Source: Bradyrhizobium sp. CCBAU 51627 | GTDB lineage: Bacteria; Pseudomonadota; Alphaproteobacteria; Rhizobiales; Xanthobacteraceae | DNA: 64,000 nt | Direction of reading: 5' to 3' | NCBI RefSeq assembly: GCF_028128765.1 | Contig: NZ_LBJG01000024.1 | Location: 248,001-312,000, forward strand | In this document: positions 62,157 to 64,000 of the stretch, in pieces | Layout of the letters: the number at the start of each line of letters is the position of its first letter | How positions within the stretch are numbered: position 1 is the stretch's first letter | Made by a program: the position numbers and the translations under genes | Notes under the pieces: generated by a model | Databases searched by the model: none | What the model was told of the DNA's origin: nothing | Seen by the model: the letters and a program-made list of their open reading frames with translations, nothing else

Positions 62157-62945
62157 TCAGTTCTGGTAGAAGTAGTCGCGCGGTTGATAGTACTGGCGCG
62201 GCTGCGGCTGATAGTAATAGCCCTGCTGGCCATAGCCCTGGTCGTAAGTTTGCTGCGGCTGCGGCAGTTGCTGGTAGACCTGCGCGCCATAGGGGCGGGT
62301 GATCGGGCGCGGCGCCGGGTAGCGCGCGCCGGTGTCGCTGCCGTCCGCGGGATAGATGTAGTTGTCATCCTGCGGCATGTAGCGCCGTGCGGGCTGCATC
62401 GGCGGCGTCAGGTTCACGGGATCGCCTGACGTTGCGTATTGCTGCTCGTCGGCGGGCTGCTGAGCGCGCGCGACCGCAGTGTTGGCGCGGCCGCGTGGGT
62501 TGCGGGCCAGCGCCACCTGTGACGAGCCGGTCAGCGTCACCGTGGTGTTGAGCACGCCCTGCTCCTGCACCAGCGCATAGAGCGTCGAGGCGTTCTGGCG
62601 CGACAGCCGCACGCAGCCATGCGAGGCGGGCGTGCCCAATCGTCCGACCGAGTCGGTGCCGTGGATGGCGTGCCCGATCTTGGTGAAGAAGATCGAATGC
62701 GGCATCGGCGCGTCGTCGAATTCCTTGGAGTAGTGATCCTCCTCCATGCGGAAGGCGCGGAACGTTCCATTCGGCGTCTCACGCGAGGGGATGCCGGTCG
62801 ACACCGGCCAGTGGTAGCGCGTGACGCCGTCGACCGCGACGGTCATCTGCTGATTGTTCTTGTCGATGGTAATGTCGACTTTGGCCTGCGCGGCGCCCGC
62901 GCCCAAAAGCATCAGCGAAGTGAAAGCGATAAAAAATGTACGCAT
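62157..62945 (-). CDS. L,D-transpeptidase (YkuD domain) with Tyr/Gln/Pro-rich tail
   Basis: The protein (262 residues from the ATG at 62945) has a signal peptide and a YkuD catalytic domain at about 25-145. The active site is the HG...SHGCVRLS motif (TKIGHAIHGT then TPASHGCVRLSRQNA), with the nucleophilic Cys in SHGC. The enzyme forms 3-3 cross-links in peptidoglycan or attaches proteins to it. The remaining 110 residues are low complexity, rich in Tyr, Gln and Pro (QQPQQ-like and YYYQPQPRQYYQPRDYF), and may bind cell wall. An in-frame upstream start at 62972 is less likely. Rhizobial L,D-transpeptidases of this type are numerous. Confidence 0.92.
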   Translation of the reverse strand: MRTFFIAFTSLMLLGAGAAQAKVDITIDKNNQQMTVAVDGVTRYHWPVSTGIPSRETPNGTFRAFRMEEDHYSKEFDDAPMPHSIFFTKIGHAIHGTDSVGRLGTPASHGCVRLSRQNASTLYALVQEQGVLNTTVTLTGSSQVALARNPRGRANTAVARAQQPADEQQYATSGDPVNLTPPMQPARRYMPQDDNYIYPADGSDTGARYPAPRPITRPYGAQVYQQLPQPQQTYDQGYGQQGYYYQPQPRQYYQPRDYFYQN

Positions 62946-62976
62946 CTGACGTCTGGCCTCCGGCCTGTTCACGCTA

Positions 62977-63028
62977 GACCATGATCCGGAAAAGTGCGTA
63001 GCGGTTTTCCGAAAGGACCATGCTCAAA
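62977..63028. repeat. Rhizobial gatccggaaaag repeat
   Basis: gaccatgatccggaaaagtg and, six bases later, ggttttccgaaaggaccatg form an inverted pair, followed by ctcaaa. I recognise this pattern as a repeat that is common in intergenic regions of Rhizobiales. It lies in the 5' region of the L,D-transpeptidase gene. Its role is unknown. Confidence 0.7.
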
Positions 63029-63316
63029 TCATAACACCGCGGCTCTCCGTCCCCGGCACGCACTATGCCTGCAATCCGGCTTTCGTTCCAGCGGCCTGCC
63101 TGCCCATCGTTAACGTGATGCCGGGCGTAAGCAAGGCCGCTTCGTGCCGTGCATGTCTCGGCGACGCTGACATTTTCGCGAGCGGGAGGTGTGTTCACGA
63201 CGCCGACAATTCGTCACAAAGGCGCAACCATTTCGCCGCTTCGAACGTTGACCATGCCTGCCCGACAGGTGGCTTTCGCCGCCGTTATTCCCGCCGTTAT
63301 TCCCTTGGGATTGAAA
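63029..63316. other. Remaining intergenic stretch before the glycine-zipper gene
   Basis: Together with the repeat on its left this makes a gap of 371 bases without a gene I can support. A GTTAAC lies near 63109 and a tcgttaacgtga run nearby. Frames that cover the stretch are arbitrary in composition. The right end (gccgttattcccgccgttattccc) is a 12-base direct repeat of gccgttattccc. Confidence 0.4.
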
Positions 63317-63640
63317 ATGAACAGAGCCCGTACCGCCGCCGCAGCCTTGCCGGCCAGCTTGCCCGTCGGCCTGCTGTTTGCAGCCGCTGCCGTCCTTCTC
63401 GCGCTGCTATCTCTGCCGCACGCCAGTCACGCCCAGGGCATCGTGCGCGGCGCCCAGGAAGGCTCCTATGAAGGCAACCGGATAGCCGGTCCCGTGGGCG
63501 GCGCAGTCGGAGGCGTCGTCGGTGCCGGTGTCGGTGGCGCCGTTGGCGCGGTCGAGGGCGTTTTCGGCATTCCCCACCATCGCTATCACCACTGCCGTGG
63601 GTACTACGATGGTTATCGTCACTTCCACTGCTATCGGTGA
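63317..63640 (+). CDS. Small exported glycine-zipper protein
   Basis: The 107-residue protein has a long signal (about 1-40, ending HASHAQ) and a mature part with a glycine zipper (GPVGGAVGGVVGAGVGGAVG) that could insert in a membrane, then a His/Tyr/Cys-rich end (HHRYHHCRGYYDGYRHFHCYR, shown here in part as GYYDGYRHFHCYR). The His-rich end may bind metal. The ATG at 63317 follows a weak ribosome site; an in-frame upstream start adds about 56 residues and is not convincing. I do not know the family's role. A repeat follows its stop. Confidence 0.7.
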   Translation: MNRARTAAAALPASLPVGLLFAAAAVLLALLSLPHASHAQGIVRGAQEGSYEGNRIAGPVGGAVGGVVGAGVGGAVGAVEGVFGIPHHRYHHCRGYYDGYRHFHCYR

Positions 63641-63641
63641 T

Positions 63642-63681
63642 CGTCATTCCGGGCCCGCGCTACGCGCGCCCCGGAAGGACA
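63642..63681. repeat. Short dispersed inverted repeat (gtcattccggg family)
   Basis: gtcattccgggc and ccccggaaggac form inverted ends around ccgcgctacgcgcg. It lies between convergent genes and probably terminates both. Confidence 0.6.
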
Positions 63682-63688
63682 ATCGGGC

Positions 63689-64000
63689 TCAGTTCTTCAG
63701 CCGGTATCCGGTTCGGAAGATCCACCAGATGATGGCCAGGCACACCACAAGGAACGCCGCCGTCATGCCGATGCTGACGGACACGCTGACATCGGCGATC
63801 TCGTAGAAGCTCCAGCGGAAGCCGGAGATCAGGTAGACGACCGGGTTGAGCAGCGCGACCGTGCGCCAGGTCGGCGGCAGCATGTCGATGGAATAGAAGC
63901 TGCCGCCGAGGAAGGTCAGCGGTGTCACGACCAGCATCGGGATCATCTGTAGCTTTTCGAAGCCGTCGGCCCAGATGCCGATGATGAAGCCGAACAGGCT
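63689..64000 (-). CDS. C-terminal part of an ABC-2 type transport permease
   Basis: The frame is open to the window edge, so the N-terminus lies beyond 64000; 103 residues are visible. It has three hydrophobic stretches and the typical ABC-2 features LTFLGGSFYSIDMLPPTWRT and LNPVVYLISGFRWSFY, then a final helix ending WWIFRTGYRLKN. Such permeases pair with a separate ATPase to export drugs, polysaccharides or lipids; the ATPase gene would be upstream, outside the window. Confidence 0.88.
   Translation of the reverse strand, partial: SLFGFIIGIWADGFEKLQMIPMLVVTPLTFLGGSFYSIDMLPPTWRTVALLNPVVYLISGFRWSFYEIADVSVSVSIGMTAAFLVVCLAIIWWIFRTGYRLKN

Noticed and set aside
1..64000. tRNA genes, rRNA genes, CRISPR arrays, insertion sequences, prophage or integrase genes
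   Set aside because: None was recognised by eye on either strand. A tRNA or CRISPR scan would be decisive, but the gaps I read hold only the short inverted repeats listed.

Overview
The window is 64 kb of a GC-rich alphaproteobacterial chromosome. Gene content and order, the long-tailed FtsZ, the Flp-type pilin, the YciI/ECF pair and several families of dispersed intergenic inverted repeats all point to the Rhizobiales, most likely Bradyrhizobium or a close relative. That placement is inference from recognition of the proteins and repeats; no search was run. I see no rRNA, tRNA, insertion sequence, prophage or CRISPR array. The one RNA gene I can support is rnpB (RNase P RNA), on the minus strand at about 20118-20539.

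Left arm (1-24 kb) is accessory and housekeeping material. It opens with the end of a membrane protein, a long class III aminotransferase divergent from a phosphatidylserine-decarboxylase-like gene, and a Nudix hydrolase. Then come three envelope or secreted proteins: a FecR-domain protein, a DUF2147-like protein and an extensin-family lipoprotein. Next is a drug-efflux locus: a TetR repressor divergent from an HlyD/EmrA adaptor and a DHA2/EmrB pump, with a perfect palindromic operator between them. After that come an ABC exporter and a MATE pump in tandem, a TauE-type permease, a MocR-type regulator divergent from a DUF983 gene, an alpha/beta hydrolase, rnpB, two tandem YciI/DGPF genes coupled to an ECF42-type sigma factor, and a peptidoglycan amidase.

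The centre (24-50 kb) is a nearly complete division and cell wall (dcw) cluster, all on the plus strand: rsmH-ftsL-ftsI-murE-murF-mraY-murD-(small membrane protein)-ftsW-murG-murC-murB-ddl-ftsQ-ftsA-ftsZ, followed by lpxC-bamD-recN-ligA. Tight ATGA overlaps join ftsL/ftsI, murE/murF and ftsQ/ftsA. AT-richer gaps before ftsQ, lpxC and bamD probably carry internal promoters, and a strong intrinsic terminator follows ftsZ. No mraZ precedes rsmH. These genes make lipid II, polymerise septal peptidoglycan and assemble the divisome; lpxC and bamD add lipid A synthesis and outer-membrane protein assembly.

The right arm (50-64 kb) carries a Bcr/CflA-type MFS pump, an M24 aminopeptidase P, a small basic protein, prmA, an orphan Flp pilin with a TTG start, a CrtI/PYROXD2-like FAD oxidoreductase, a membrane-fused spermidine-synthase-like protein, a periplasmic glycerophosphodiester phosphodiesterase, an M28-like protein that appears to lack part of its metal site, an L,D-transpeptidase, a small glycine-zipper protein, and the end of an ABC-2 permease running off the window.

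I found no convincing new multi-gene system. The strongest leads are the duplicated DGPF/ECF42 module, the two clear operators (TetR palindrome, MocR direct repeats), the extra gene inside the dcw cluster, the degenerate M28 protein, the aminotransferase/decarboxylase pair, and a promoter-driven 23-residue ORF ahead of the ABC exporter.
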